54,870 nt of DNA from Ignavibacteria bacterium (GTDB taxonomy: Bacteria; Bacteroidota; Ignavibacteria; Ignavibacteriales; Ignavibacteriaceae). A program made the position numbers and the translations under genes. Within the stretch, counting starts at the first letter, position 1; every line of letters begins with the position of its first letter. This document shows positions 25,658-34,944 of this stretch, in pieces. The DNA is taken from NCBI GenBank assembly GCA_021286645.1, contig JAJTBZ010000010.1:1-54870 (forward strand), read 5' to 3'. Under the pieces are notes generated by a model. The model was given only the letters and a program-made list of their open reading frames with translations. It was not told the origin of the DNA and did no database searches.

Positions 25658-26557
25658 TTAAGATTTTGGATGAGATTTTTTATAGACGGACTTTAATCTT
25701 TCGACGCTGATACGCGTATATATTTGTGTTGTTGAAAGATTTGCATGTCCTAAAATCTTTTGTATTGCTAATAAATCGGCATTGTTATCGAGCATATGAG
25801 TTGCTGAACTATGCCGAAGAATATGGGGACTCTTCTTGGATATTTCGCTTACCAACGAAATATATTTCTGAACTAACCTTTGTACCATGCGCGGATACAA
25901 CTGTCTTCCGGTAGTTGTAATCAGTAGAAATTCAGAAGAGGTTTTCCGATTTTGCAAGTAATCTTTCAGTAGTTGTAGCGAATCACTACCGATAGGGGTA
26001 CTTCGAACCTTAGATCCTTTTCCGAACACCCGAATAAATCCTTTTTGAAAATCAACGTCATGAACCCGTAATGAACACAGTTCTGATACACGAAGCGAAC
26101 AGCCATATAATAATTCAAAAATAATTACAGCAAGCTCTTTTTCAGTTTCGTTTGAAGCCAAATCCTGTATCGCGTTTGGTAGTTTATCAATTTCCGCCCG
26201 ATTCAACACCTCTGGCAATTTACGTTTTACCGGAGGAGCCTGAAGAACATGGGTTAGATCATTTGGTATAATATCATGCATGTGAGCAAAATTCAAACAA
26301 CTGCGCAGTGCAACTATTTTCCTTGCTACCGAAGCTTTTTTAAGCTCCTGAGTATGTAAATACACCATATATCTTTTCAGATGACTAAGCGATAAATCTA
26401 CTATAGAATACAAACCATATTCTTCCTGAATATAATCGGAAAATTGGAATAAGTCAATTCTATAAGAATTAATTGTATTCAATGAGTATCTTTTTACATG
26501 TTGCAGGTCGAGAATAAAATTCTCTATTACCTGTCTAATAGTCTTCTGACTCGTCAT
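25658..26557 (-). CDS. xerC: Tyrosine recombinase XerC/XerD
   Basis: A 299-residue site-specific recombinase of the Xer type that resolves chromosome dimers. The N-terminal SAM-like DNA-binding domain covers about residues 5-95. The catalytic residues are all visible: R156 in GCSLRVSEL, K181 in VFGKGSKVR, H245 and R248 in HILRHSSATH, H271 in LGHANLSTTQIYTR and the nucleophile Y280. I cannot decide between XerC and XerD from sequence alone. It overlaps the end of topA by 23 bases. Confidence 0.92.
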   Translation of the reverse strand: MTSQKTIRQVIENFILDLQHVKRYSLNTINSYRIDLFQFSDYIQEEYGLYSIVDLSLSHLKRYMVYLHTQELKKASVARKIVALRSCLNFAHMHDIIPNDLTHVLQAPPVKRKLPEVLNRAEIDKLPNAIQDLASNETEKELAVIIFELLYGCSLRVSELCSLRVHDVDFQKGFIRVFGKGSKVRSTPIGSDSLQLLKDYLQNRKTSSEFLLITTTGRQLYPRMVQRLVQKYISLVSEISKKSPHILRHSSATHMLDNNADLLAIQKILGHANLSTTQIYTRISVERLKSVYKKSHPKS

Positions 26558-28871
26558 TGCTTTCTACCTGGTCTTCAACTATTTCTTCACCACAAACGGG
26601 GCATTTAAGGTATTTACCCTTTTTCTTCGAATACCTTTCTTCCATATATGGTGAATCATTGTTAGGACAGGCTGTTAAATTTGGTTTTTGCCAGCTTATA
26701 AAGTCGCATGATGGATATTTTGTACATCCATAAAATGTCTTTCTGGTTTTAGTCTGTCGTTCACTCACCTCACCATCTTTACATTTCGGACAACTGATTC
26801 CTAAAGTAATATTTTGAATATAGTCACAATCAGGATACTTTTCACAACCAATAAACCGGCCAAATTTTCCCGTACGATATACAGTTTTACCGCCGCATTT
26901 TGGACAGGTATCCCCGGTATAATCCGGAATCTTTTGCTCCTGATCAAAATCTTTAAGTGATTTTATTGTTTTACACTCGGGGTAATTTGAACATGCCAGG
27001 AAGCGTCCGAATCTTCCATATTTTATTACCATATCCGCACCGCATTTATCGCATGGAATTTTTTCGATTGTTTCTTCCACACGCTGCAATGATTGATCAA
27101 AAGGTAAATAAAAATCATTTAGAACGTTTAGGTATAAGTTTTCACCCTGAGCCACCTGATCCAATTCTGATTCCATCCGGGCTGTAAAGCCCACATCTAT
27201 AATGTCAGGGAAATTTTGTACAAGAATCGAGTTAACTTTTCGTCCCAGCACAGTGGGAATAAGCTTTCTTTCAACCACGCTAACATATCCACGTTCCTGA
27301 ACAGTTGAAACAATCATGGAATAAGTGCTCGGACGTCCAATTCCTTTGCTTTCCAATTCTTTTATCAGCGTACTTTCAGTATATCGTGGAAGTGGCTTAG
27401 TAAAATGCTGCCGCTTTTCGCTGGTATTAAGCTTTGTCTTCTGCCCTTCTTCAATATCCCGGGGTATTAGTTCATTTTTCGCTTCATCTACATCGGCTTC
27501 TCTTTGGCTGGCTGTTTCCTGAGCTTCAAAATATATTTTCATAAAGCCATCGAAAACAACAGTTTGCCCAAACGCCTTGAATAAAAACTCTCCTGCTCCA
27601 ATCTCAACGATGACGGTTTCAATATTTGCAGAAGCCATTTGGCAGGCAATAAACCGTTTCCAGATCAACTGGTATAGTTTAAATGAATTTTCATCGAGGA
27701 ATGGACGAACAAATTCAGGTGTGTATTTAACAGATGTAGGACGGATTGCCTCGTGAGCATCCTGCACGTTTGCTTTCTTTTTATCAAAAGTGTTCGGTTT
27801 TACCGGCAAATATTCTTCGCCATAACTATCTTTGATATAATCACGTACCTGCGGAATAATCTCCTCACTAATACGCGTTGAGTCGGTTCGCATATAAGTA
27901 ATAAGACCTGCTAAACCTTCTGACCCTAACTCAACGCCTTCATAGAGCTTTTGAGCAATAGCCATAGTCTGACGCGCCTTAAAACGAAGCACTCTTGATG
28001 CTTCTGCCTGTAATGAACTTGTTATAAATGGCGGAGAAGGATTTCGCTTTGAAGCTCTGCGAGTTATCTTTGTTATCTGATAATTATTTAGTGCGCGGCA
28101 ATCTGTGAGAATCTTTGCAGCTTCTTCCTCAGACCTGATCCAAACATGTTTTTCCCGAAATTTTTGCAATTCTTCTTCACTTGAATCCGGTTTTGGCGGT
28201 ACTTTTATTTCTTTGCCACCAATGCTAAATAGTTTGGTATTGATTTCACTATTGTTTTCATTGATGAATCCACCCAGAATTGACCAATATTCAGTTTGGA
28301 TAAATTTCTCTATTTCATCTTCCCTCTCACACACTAAACGAAGGGCGACTGACTGTACCCTGCCTGCAGAAAGATTATTCGATGAGCTGGTAATAATTGA
28401 ACGCCACAAAAACGGACTCATTTTGTAACCAATAATCCTATCCATTACGCGTCGTGCCCGTTGGGACTGTACCAGATTCGAATCTATAGGCAACGGGTTA
28501 CTCATACCCTTTAATACGCCATTTTTAGTAATTTCATTGAATAATACCCTTGAAATTGCTATTTGTTTCTTATCGGTAATTAATTCTGCTATATCCTGTG
28601 CGATGGCTTCACCCTCGCGGTCAGGGTCAGTCGCGATGAAAACTTTGTCACTTTTCAGCGAGAGATCCTTGATTTTCTTAATTATAGGTCCCTTACCCCT
28701 GATATTGACGAATTGAGGTTCATAGTTTTTCTCAATTTCAACACCCAATTTTGATTTTGGCAGGTTGCGTAAATGCCCTACTGTGGCCTCTACAATATAA
28801 TCTTTACCTAAATATTTATTAATTGTTTTCGCTTTCGCCGGCGATTCTACTAACACAAGTTTCTTTGCCAT
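26535..28871 (-). CDS. topA: DNA topoisomerase I
   Basis: A 778-residue type IA topoisomerase that relaxes negative supercoils. The Toprim domain starts KLVLVESPAKAKTI and has TDPDREGEAIA (81-91). The active tyrosine is Y326 in GLITYMRTDSTRIS. Three good C-terminal zinc ribbons follow (IPCDKCG, DTCPKCGG, ISCPKCKDG with their paired cysteines). A fourth is degenerate at its first pair (CPNND), though it keeps CPVCGE. It ends in an acidic tail. It precedes xerC, an order seen in other FCB genomes and in firmicutes. Confidence 0.97.
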   Translation of the reverse strand: MAKKLVLVESPAKAKTINKYLGKDYIVEATVGHLRNLPKSKLGVEIEKNYEPQFVNIRGKGPIIKKIKDLSLKSDKVFIATDPDREGEAIAQDIAELITDKKQIAISRVLFNEITKNGVLKGMSNPLPIDSNLVQSQRARRVMDRIIGYKMSPFLWRSIITSSSNNLSAGRVQSVALRLVCEREDEIEKFIQTEYWSILGGFINENNSEINTKLFSIGGKEIKVPPKPDSSEEELQKFREKHVWIRSEEEAAKILTDCRALNNYQITKITRRASKRNPSPPFITSSLQAEASRVLRFKARQTMAIAQKLYEGVELGSEGLAGLITYMRTDSTRISEEIIPQVRDYIKDSYGEEYLPVKPNTFDKKKANVQDAHEAIRPTSVKYTPEFVRPFLDENSFKLYQLIWKRFIACQMASANIETVIVEIGAGEFLFKAFGQTVVFDGFMKIYFEAQETASQREADVDEAKNELIPRDIEEGQKTKLNTSEKRQHFTKPLPRYTESTLIKELESKGIGRPSTYSMIVSTVQERGYVSVVERKLIPTVLGRKVNSILVQNFPDIIDVGFTARMESELDQVAQGENLYLNVLNDFYLPFDQSLQRVEETIEKIPCDKCGADMVIKYGRFGRFLACSNYPECKTIKSLKDFDQEQKIPDYTGDTCPKCGGKTVYRTGKFGRFIGCEKYPDCDYIQNITLGISCPKCKDGEVSERQTKTRKTFYGCTKYPSCDFISWQKPNLTACPNNDSPYMEERYSKKKGKYLKCPVCGEEIVEDQVESNDESEDY

Positions 28872-28891
28872 GCTTCTTCCTTACAAATGTC

Positions 28892-29323
28892 CTATTTAAT
28901 AAATGCCCGTATTTCCTGCACCAATCGTTCCTGCTCCTTCATCATCCGGCTTTTTTCTTTTTTATCCAGATCATCGAAGCCACGAACATGCAGTAAACCA
29001 TGCACTACAAGTCTAATTAATTCTTCTTTTACCGTAACACCAAATTTTTCAGCATTTTTTTCCGCATCATCAACCGAAATAAGCAATTCTGCATCAACAG
29101 CACTATTCCCATCTGTATAATCGAAAGAAATTATGTCTGTTTTATAGTTATGCTGTAAATATTCCTGATTTATTTTCAATAATTCTTCACCCGAGATAAA
29201 CGCTATATCGAGATTATCTATAGTAAACTGTAATTGCTGTTTCACATGTTTTACTACAGCATGAACTTCTCTCGCGGTAATTGAGCTTTTTTTTCCACTC
29301 ACTACATGAACGTTCTGTACCAT
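28892..29323 (-). CDS. ybeY: Endoribonuclease YbeY
   Basis: A 143-residue rRNA maturation factor of the UPF0054 family. It has INQEYLQHNYKTDIISFDYTDG and the metal motif VVHGLLHVRGFDD. The first two ligands H108 and H112 are kept, but the third position, His in most bacteria, is D118. I recall the same Asp in Bacteroidetes members. The ATG follows the gamma carbonic anhydrase stop with no gap. Confidence 0.92.
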   Translation of the reverse strand: MVQNVHVVSGKKSSITAREVHAVVKHVKQQLQFTIDNLDIAFISGEELLKINQEYLQHNYKTDIISFDYTDGNSAVDAELLISVDDAEKNAEKFGVTVKEELIRLVVHGLLHVRGFDDLDKKEKSRMMKEQERLVQEIRAFIK

Positions 29324-29872
29324 TTAATCAATCTCCCCGGCCATTTCTTTTGCATATTCAGCGTAATGATGCGCGCTGGTTTCAAACCAAGCTATCTCCT
29401 CCGGAGTCAGATCCCGGACAATTTTGGCCGGAATTCCTGCAACAAGCTTCCCCGTGGGGACAATAAAACCCGGACGGACGACCGCACCAGCTGCTACCAT
29501 AGCATTTTTTTCTACAATTGCATTGTCAAGCACTATTGCACCCATACCTATCAAAGAATAATCATTTATCTGACAGCCATGTAAGCAGGCTTTATGTCCA
29601 ATTGTTACGCCTTCGCCAATAACTAGCGGAGCGGTTCCACTGGTAACATGTAATACAGATCCATCCTGTACATTAGTTAGTTTACCAATCTTTACAAAGT
29701 TAACATCGCCACGGATAACTGTATTAAACCAGATAGAAGCATCCTCTCCGATTGTTACATCTCCAATAATCCGAACTCCCGCAGCAACGAATACAGATTC
29801 GTGCAGCAACGGAGTTTTATCCTTGAAATTGAAAATATTTTTATCTTTTACTGATATTTTGGAGGATTCCAT
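29324..29872 (-). CDS. Gamma-class carbonic anhydrase-like protein
   Basis: A 182-residue left-handed beta-helix protein of the gamma carbonic anhydrase / YrdA family. Hexapeptide repeats run through most of the chain. The three zinc histidines are visible in DGSVLHV and in TIGHKACLHGC. The RGDVNFVKIG turn is typical. The open frame extends upstream into the DUF3108 gene. An ATG at 29872 (MESSKIS) or at 29887 gives the family length, and neither has a convincing ribosome-binding site. Actual carbonic anhydrase activity is not assured in this group. Confidence 0.87.
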   Translation of the reverse strand: MESSKISVKDKNIFNFKDKTPLLHESVFVAAGVRIIGDVTIGEDASIWFNTVIRGDVNFVKIGKLTNVQDGSVLHVTSGTAPLVIGEGVTIGHKACLHGCQINDYSLIGMGAIVLDNAIVEKNAMVAAGAVVRPGFIVPTGKLVAGIPAKIVRDLTPEEIAWFETSAHHYAEYAKEMAGEID

Positions 29873-30666
29873 CCTTCTCTTTTCCATTTTATTAATTCTA
29901 CAGTAACTCTCCCGATGAGCACATTGAGTTTCGCCACTATCGGAATTCGTGCCTCGTCGTTGGAAAACCATCCCTCAAAATAACCGGTTAATCCAAACAC
30001 GCTTACAAAATTTGTTTCGCCATCCAGGCGCAGCACAGAAATTGGGTAACTACATGCGTCAATTGAAATTTTCTCAACATCGGTATAGAAATTCAAACGT
30101 GTAGTGACTTTTTTTTCATTTACCAAACATGGCACAGTCACACTCTTCTTTTTACCCAAATTCATACGAGCATAATAAAAAATTGACAAACCATCATGAA
30201 ATTCAGTCTCGGCAGTACCCGTTGAATCGGTCCAAAGAACGTATGGATACACCTTACCTTTTTTGATTTTTACTGCTCTATTCGAATAATCAAAATTATA
30301 TTCTGTAAAAGTAGTGTACTCCGATTTCTTGTCGAGGCATTTAAAAAAGGCCGAGAAAAAATCACCGGTTAACCGGGTTTCATAAGTTTGATGCAGATTC
30401 ACAAACGGCAGAGTATAGGAATCGATATACGCAATCGGATAAGACTGCGTTGTCCCCTCTACTTCCTTTTTTGAAAGAATTTTCAATTTAATCTCACCAA
30501 GCTTCATCAGATAATACTTAACCTGATAGGTTATTTCCTCTCCGACTTTCAACCTATTTTCGGAAGTAAATGTAAGTAACTCAGTTCTATATTCATGCGC
30601 ACCGGGCCAGGATGCAAAAAGCATCGGCCCGGTAACGAATAAACAAATAAAAAATAAATTTCGCAT
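29848..30666 (-). CDS. DUF3108 envelope protein
   Basis: A 272-residue exported protein with signal peptide MRNLFFICLFVTGPMLFAS. The mature part starts with LKVGEEITYQVKYYLMKLGE, a pattern I associate with DUF3108, and goes on as a beta-rich domain with HQTYETRLTGDFFSAFF, TEFHDGLSIFYYAR and a C-terminal GYFEGWFSNDEARIPIVAKL. Function unknown. It shares one base with the ctpA stop and overlaps the carbonic anhydrase-like gene, so it is tightly co-translated with a periplasmic protease. Confidence 0.82.
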   Translation of the reverse strand: MRNLFFICLFVTGPMLFASWPGAHEYRTELLTFTSENRLKVGEEITYQVKYYLMKLGEIKLKILSKKEVEGTTQSYPIAYIDSYTLPFVNLHQTYETRLTGDFFSAFFKCLDKKSEYTTFTEYNFDYSNRAVKIKKGKVYPYVLWTDSTGTAETEFHDGLSIFYYARMNLGKKKSVTVPCLVNEKKVTTRLNFYTDVEKISIDACSYPISVLRLDGETNFVSVFGLTGYFEGWFSNDEARIPIVAKLNVLIGRVTVELIKWKREGWNPPKYQ

Positions 30667-32270
30667 TATTTTGAATCAGATAGTTCCTTTGCTTTTCCCC
30701 ATAGCTGCATAGATTTTTGCATCTGTTTGTCCACATCGAGTAAAACAGAATACCAGCCTTCGCTTTTCCAATAATTTTTTGCAATATAAGCTTTCAGGCG
30801 AGCTTTCAGATATTCTCGCTCCTGGTCAAGGTCCTTTTGCTCAATTTTCACATCTTTAGTTTTAGCAAAATCCAGAAACTTTTGCAGATCATCATTTGAA
30901 ATCTGAAATCCGCTCTTAAATGCTAACAAATTATTACCATATTTTTCCTGAATATTTTTGCCATGAGCATCAATATATTGAAGAGCATAAATATAAAACA
31001 GATTTTTCCGTAATAAAGCAATCGAGAGATCAGTTAACTTCTCACTTTTTACAATATAATCCGGAGTAATTCCACCACCGCCAAGCACAATACGCCCTTT
31101 ACTGGTTTTATATTGTGGTCGGGCAGTATCTTTTTCTGTGGAATGTTGAATATTATCGCCTTCATTTTCATCGCGCTCAGCCAGTTCTTCATAATACTTC
31201 TTTTTATCGGTATATTTCCGCTGAATGAGCCTGCCCGATGGTGTAAAGTACTGTGATATGGTTAAGCGCAAGGCACTGCCATCAGGCAATTGAAATTGTC
31301 TCTGAACCAATCCCTTACCAAATGATGTTTCACCAACAATCAGGCCTCTATCCCAATCTTGTACAGCTCCGCTAACAATCTCGCTGGCGGAAGCACTTCC
31401 TCTGTTAATCATTATTATCAGTGGAATTTTCTCGTATGGTGAGGATTTACTCGCAGTGTACACCTCATCAAATTCTTTGCGACGTCCCTTAGTATAGACA
31501 ATTTTCTTATTACCATCTATGAAGAGATCCGCGATCTGGAAAGCCTGATTAAGATAACCACCCGGGTTATTCCGGAGATCAATCACGAGTTGCTTCATAC
31601 CCTGTTTCTTAAGATCGGTAAGAGCGTCTTCCAATTCATCGGTTGTCTTCTCGGCAAAACGTGAAATGCTCACATAACCGGTTTTTTCATCAAGCATAAG
31701 ATGTGTATCAACTGAGTATAAAGGAATTTTATCCCTGGTAATTTCGAAATCAAGAAGATCTTTTATACCGATACGATGTATAAGAACGTTAACTTTGGAG
31801 CCCTTGGGCCCACGTAGTTTTTTTCGAACATCATCTGTCGATATACCAATACATCCTTTACCATCGATTTTAACGATTCTGTCTCCGGCCAGAATACCAA
31901 GCGATTCACTCGGGCCTCCTGTTATAGGAGAAACAACAGTCAACGTATCATTAACAATAGAGAATTCGATGCCAACGCCTTCAAAATCTCCACGAAATTC
32001 TTCTTCAACCGTTTGCATCTGTTTCACCGGAATATAAACAGAATGAGGATCAAGTTCTTCCAGCATTCCTTTAATAGCACTCTCTACAAGCTTCTGAGTA
32101 TCTACTTCCTCTACATAAAACCGTTGTGTGTACGCCAGAACATCATTGAATTTTGACATACTATCCATGAACGAGTCACCAGAAATCACCTTCTGGATCT
32201 GAGTGCCCAACAGAATACCCGCTGCCAACACAAGAACAGTAACCGGCACCTTAAAATATCTGAAATTCAT
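30666..32270 (-). CDS. ctpA: C-terminal processing protease (S41)
   Basis: A 534-residue periplasmic protease with an N-terminal membrane anchor (about residues 7-30). It has a CTP N-terminal helical part ending in ELDPHSVYIP, a PDZ domain (about 95-180) and the S41 core. The catalytic serine is in MINRGSASASEIVSGA and the lysine in GETSFGKGLVQ, with LRNNPGGYL before. A long C-terminal helical extension of about 120 residues follows the core. First gene of the run that ends at hprK. Confidence 0.93.
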   Translation of the reverse strand: MNFRYFKVPVTVLVLAAGILLGTQIQKVISGDSFMDSMSKFNDVLAYTQRFYVEEVDTQKLVESAIKGMLEELDPHSVYIPVKQMQTVEEEFRGDFEGVGIEFSIVNDTLTVVSPITGGPSESLGILAGDRIVKIDGKGCIGISTDDVRKKLRGPKGSKVNVLIHRIGIKDLLDFEITRDKIPLYSVDTHLMLDEKTGYVSISRFAEKTTDELEDALTDLKKQGMKQLVIDLRNNPGGYLNQAFQIADLFIDGNKKIVYTKGRRKEFDEVYTASKSSPYEKIPLIIMINRGSASASEIVSGAVQDWDRGLIVGETSFGKGLVQRQFQLPDGSALRLTISQYFTPSGRLIQRKYTDKKKYYEELAERDENEGDNIQHSTEKDTARPQYKTSKGRIVLGGGGITPDYIVKSEKLTDLSIALLRKNLFYIYALQYIDAHGKNIQEKYGNNLLAFKSGFQISNDDLQKFLDFAKTKDVKIEQKDLDQEREYLKARLKAYIAKNYWKSEGWYSVLLDVDKQMQKSMQLWGKAKELSDSK

Positions 32271-32579
32271 TTTTACCTTTCAAACATGCAATAATTTACT
32301 ATGGTCAAATATTAACTTACATAACTAAATCCGCTCTTACCGGGTTCCGGAAAGAAATAACGGCTCAAAAATAAATCGTAATATCCAAAATTCCTATCTA
32401 ATATAATATGAATAAAATAATATACTTGAAAAATATTCCATAAGCGGTAAAATATGAGGTTTCAGACTCGGGAATATGTGATGTGATACTCATCACTTTA
32501 AATATCCTGAATAGGAAGTACATCTATCGGCAATGATGAATACCTCAGTTAACATATCTGCATTGTGGAGAAATTCTTA
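32271..32579. other. Upstream region of ctpA
   Basis: A 309-base AT-rich gap with no credible coding frame. It holds one CRP/FNR-like dyad at 32482-32497 (listed separately) and, on the minus strand, a TATTTTTG motif that could be a -7 element. Nothing else was recognised. Confidence 0.4.
32482..32497. promoter_or_regulatory. CRP/FNR-family-like site
   Basis: TGTGATACTCATCACT matches TGTGA-N6-TCACA at nine of ten fixed positions. It lies about 212 bases before the ctpA start codon. No cognate regulator is encoded in the window. Confidence 0.3.
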
Positions 32580-34334
32580 CTATTTCATCAGAATTAGCTT
32601 TTTATATTCGGTTTGCGCCCCTGCCCTGAATTCACAAAAATATTGTCCTGAAACATTATTAGCTGCATTCCATTTTACCGTATGTTTTCCAGGAGATTCC
32701 TCTTTATCTATAAGTACAGTAATTTTCTGCCCAAGAGCATTATAAATTGTTATCTTTACTGAAATCTTTTCGGGTAATAGATACGAGATTGTTGTAACCG
32801 GATTAAATGGATTCGGATAATTTTCCTCAAGAACGAAATTATTCTTTTTTACTACTTTATCAGATACCGTGTTAGCAGAATCAGTAGACAATATAAAATT
32901 TACAAACCCGGAATTGCCAGTTACCAGATCCGGAGTACCATCATCATTGAGATCTGCCAAAAATCCTGTTCCGGAAACATTATCCTTCATAATGCCATTA
33001 TAAATATCGGTATGATAAACAAAAGATCCGCCGGAAGGAACCACGGTCCCGGTAATATAAACTGTACCCCCAACCAGAGCGTTACTACCAGTTTCCCCAC
33101 CAATCATCCATGAATTGAGGATCAAATCGGGTTTCGTATCGCCATTCATATCGGCAGTAAGTATATCACTACCACTTTCGTGACCGATTCCCCACATTGC
33201 AAAGTTGCTAAAATTCCCTGCTCCATCGCCTAAATAGAGTCTCGCTCCCGTTGTAAGTGAAGAAGTCACCAGATCAATTAAACCGTCGTTTGTAAAATCG
33301 GTAAATAGTATTTTATCTAAAGCATAATCCGAAAGTGCTCTCCAGGTTGAAACAGGAAATATTCCTTTCCCATTGTTTAACCAGATTTTTACTTCATGAT
33401 CCGGTTCAGTAGTCAAATAAGGATTTGAGACCAGGCAAATATCAAGACTGCCATCATTATTTACATCACATAATTGTAAAGTTTCCAAGGCTCCATTGAA
33501 TGAAAACACAGTGGTATCGGCGATAAATGTTCCATCTCCAACTCCTCTATAGAATTTTAGTGTCCCCGAGTTATAGAATAGCAGATCTGTGACATTATCC
33601 CCGGTGATATCACCCTGTGCCACGTATAAGTCAGTATTCCAAATTGTTGGTTTGGTAATAAATCCTCCATTACCATCGCCCAAACAAACTTTATAAAAAA
33701 ATCCACTTTTCGTATTTAACTCTTTTATAAAGTCTAAAACCCCATCATTGTTGTAATCGCCAAATTGTTTAATGTTATCAAGCATCTGATTCGACACAAC
33801 ATTGAAATTACTGCCGTGATTCGAATTTTGAAACACTGTACCGTATTTCGATACTAAATCGATCTCACCATCTTGATTAAAATCAATGACATGTGCAATT
33901 GATGGGTTCGTAGCAGGCTTTTGTACAGGCGAGTTATATGCAATTTTCGCTCTACTTGCTGACCTGATAAAGAATTGCCAATGAAATGCGGGAAGTACCT
34001 CACCCGATAACATTGTAACAGGTCCGAAACCTACCTGAATTAATTCACCAGCATGCATTTTTTTAGAATGGGAAAATGTTACGCTTTTACCATCACCGGA
34101 AATCGAAAAACTACCAGAAATTGGTCCCGAATTTGTACCCCAAACCTGAAATGATTTTTGATTTACCGAGATAGGCTGGATAATAGAAGTAAACTGAATG
34201 ACAATTGAAGTTGTTGCAGAAGCTGAATAGCTATTTGTTTTCGGATACACTACTGGTAAATCTGTTGCGCGGCAAACACCGGCTAAACAGATAATAAGTA
34301 TAACTGATAAACCCATACTTTTATTTCTTCTCAT
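32580..34334 (-). CDS. FG-GAP/VCBS-repeat surface protein with T9SS sorting domain
   Basis: A 584-residue secreted protein. It has a signal peptide (about 1-24), then an Ig-like Big_5/SbsA-type domain (about 25-125: TTSIVIQFTSIIQPISV, then VTFSHSKKMHAGELIQVGFGP). Seven FG-GAP/VCBS repeats carry Ca-binding DxNxDGxxD motifs (DFNQDGEID, DYNNDGVLD, DITGDNVTD, DVNNDGSLD, DFTNDGLID, DMNGDTKPD, DLNDDGTPD), suggesting a beta propeller. The C-terminal sorting domain (about 505-584) begins NYPNPFNPVTTISY and ends KKLILMK. It is expected to be exported by the type IX system and fixed to or released from the cell surface. The ligand is unknown. Confidence 0.85.
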   Translation of the reverse strand: MRRNKSMGLSVILIICLAGVCRATDLPVVYPKTNSYSASATTSIVIQFTSIIQPISVNQKSFQVWGTNSGPISGSFSISGDGKSVTFSHSKKMHAGELIQVGFGPVTMLSGEVLPAFHWQFFIRSASRAKIAYNSPVQKPATNPSIAHVIDFNQDGEIDLVSKYGTVFQNSNHGSNFNVVSNQMLDNIKQFGDYNNDGVLDFIKELNTKSGFFYKVCLGDGNGGFITKPTIWNTDLYVAQGDITGDNVTDLLFYNSGTLKFYRGVGDGTFIADTTVFSFNGALETLQLCDVNNDGSLDICLVSNPYLTTEPDHEVKIWLNNGKGIFPVSTWRALSDYALDKILFTDFTNDGLIDLVTSSLTTGARLYLGDGAGNFSNFAMWGIGHESGSDILTADMNGDTKPDLILNSWMIGGETGSNALVGGTVYITGTVVPSGGSFVYHTDIYNGIMKDNVSGTGFLADLNDDGTPDLVTGNSGFVNFILSTDSANTVSDKVVKKNNFVLEENYPNPFNPVTTISYLLPEKISVKITIYNALGQKITVLIDKEESPGKHTVKWNAANNVSGQYFCEFRAGAQTEYKKLILMK

Positions 34335-34519
34335 ATCATTCCACTCCCTTTTAATTGAAATTAGGCCACTAATTACAAATTAATACTTCTACTTATGAAT
34401 ATAAGGTCAATTGCGATTATTACCAATATATAAAATCACTCCGGACAAAATGCGCATTTCACTGCTAAATACGAAATAAAATAACAATATGACCATTACG
34501 AATAATTGCCCCCCTTTAG

Positions 34520-34854
34520 GAGAGCCACCGCCTTTTGAGTGGCGAGTTGTTTTTGGAAACTGTGCGACGTAACGTGAACCGGGAAGTTGAAGAAAATGCG
34601 GGTCATCTGTTTGAACGAGCAAAACCATACAGCAGTTGAGGCCGCGGCATTGCCAATGGCATAAGCAAGAAAATGGTTGACGTTATTTTCCTGAGGGACA
34701 GCAAAATATTTATCGGAAGAAAATTAACCGGATTTAGGATTTTGCAGCTTACGAAACCGCAAGGAGAGAACTCTTAGCACTGGTTGAGGATTTTGAACTA
34801 GAGTCAATCCTTAAGTTGAACAATAATTACGGGAAGGGTTGGAAGAAACACTAA
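34520..34854 (+). pseudogene. Decayed small gene of unknown family
   Basis: Frame 2 reads a protein-like stretch (ETVRRNVNREVEENAGHLFE) up to a TGA at 34637-34639. It continues in the same frame as GRGIANGISKKMVDVIFLRD until about 34737. The protein-like reading then moves to frame 1 (FAAYETARRELLALVEDFEL, then NNNYGKGWKKH) and ends at TAA 34852-34854. One in-frame stop and one shift, with coherent charged and helical sequence on both sides, point to a broken gene of roughly 110 codons. I do not recognise the family. Confidence 0.5.
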
Positions 34855-34889
34855 CAATGTATCCAGTATGACTTCACTTGCATAATAGC

Positions 34890-34921
34890 AAAAAACGGGG
34901 TGCTATCAGATAACACCCCGT
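34890..34921 (-). terminator. Terminator of the collagen-like/TcA-like gene
   Basis: On the minus strand CGGGGTG and CACCCCG form a stem that is extended by an inner TAT/ATA pairing and is followed by six T. It starts about 24 bases after the stop of the 1101-residue gene. Confidence 0.85.
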
Positions 34922-34944
34922 AGTAAACCAGCAACTAAATACAA

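Noticed and set aside
34407-34628. 73-codon open frame on the minus strand in the gap after the FG-GAP gene
   Set aside because: Composition is not protein-like, there is no ribosome-binding site, and it lies opposite the more convincing broken plus-strand reading at 34520-34854.
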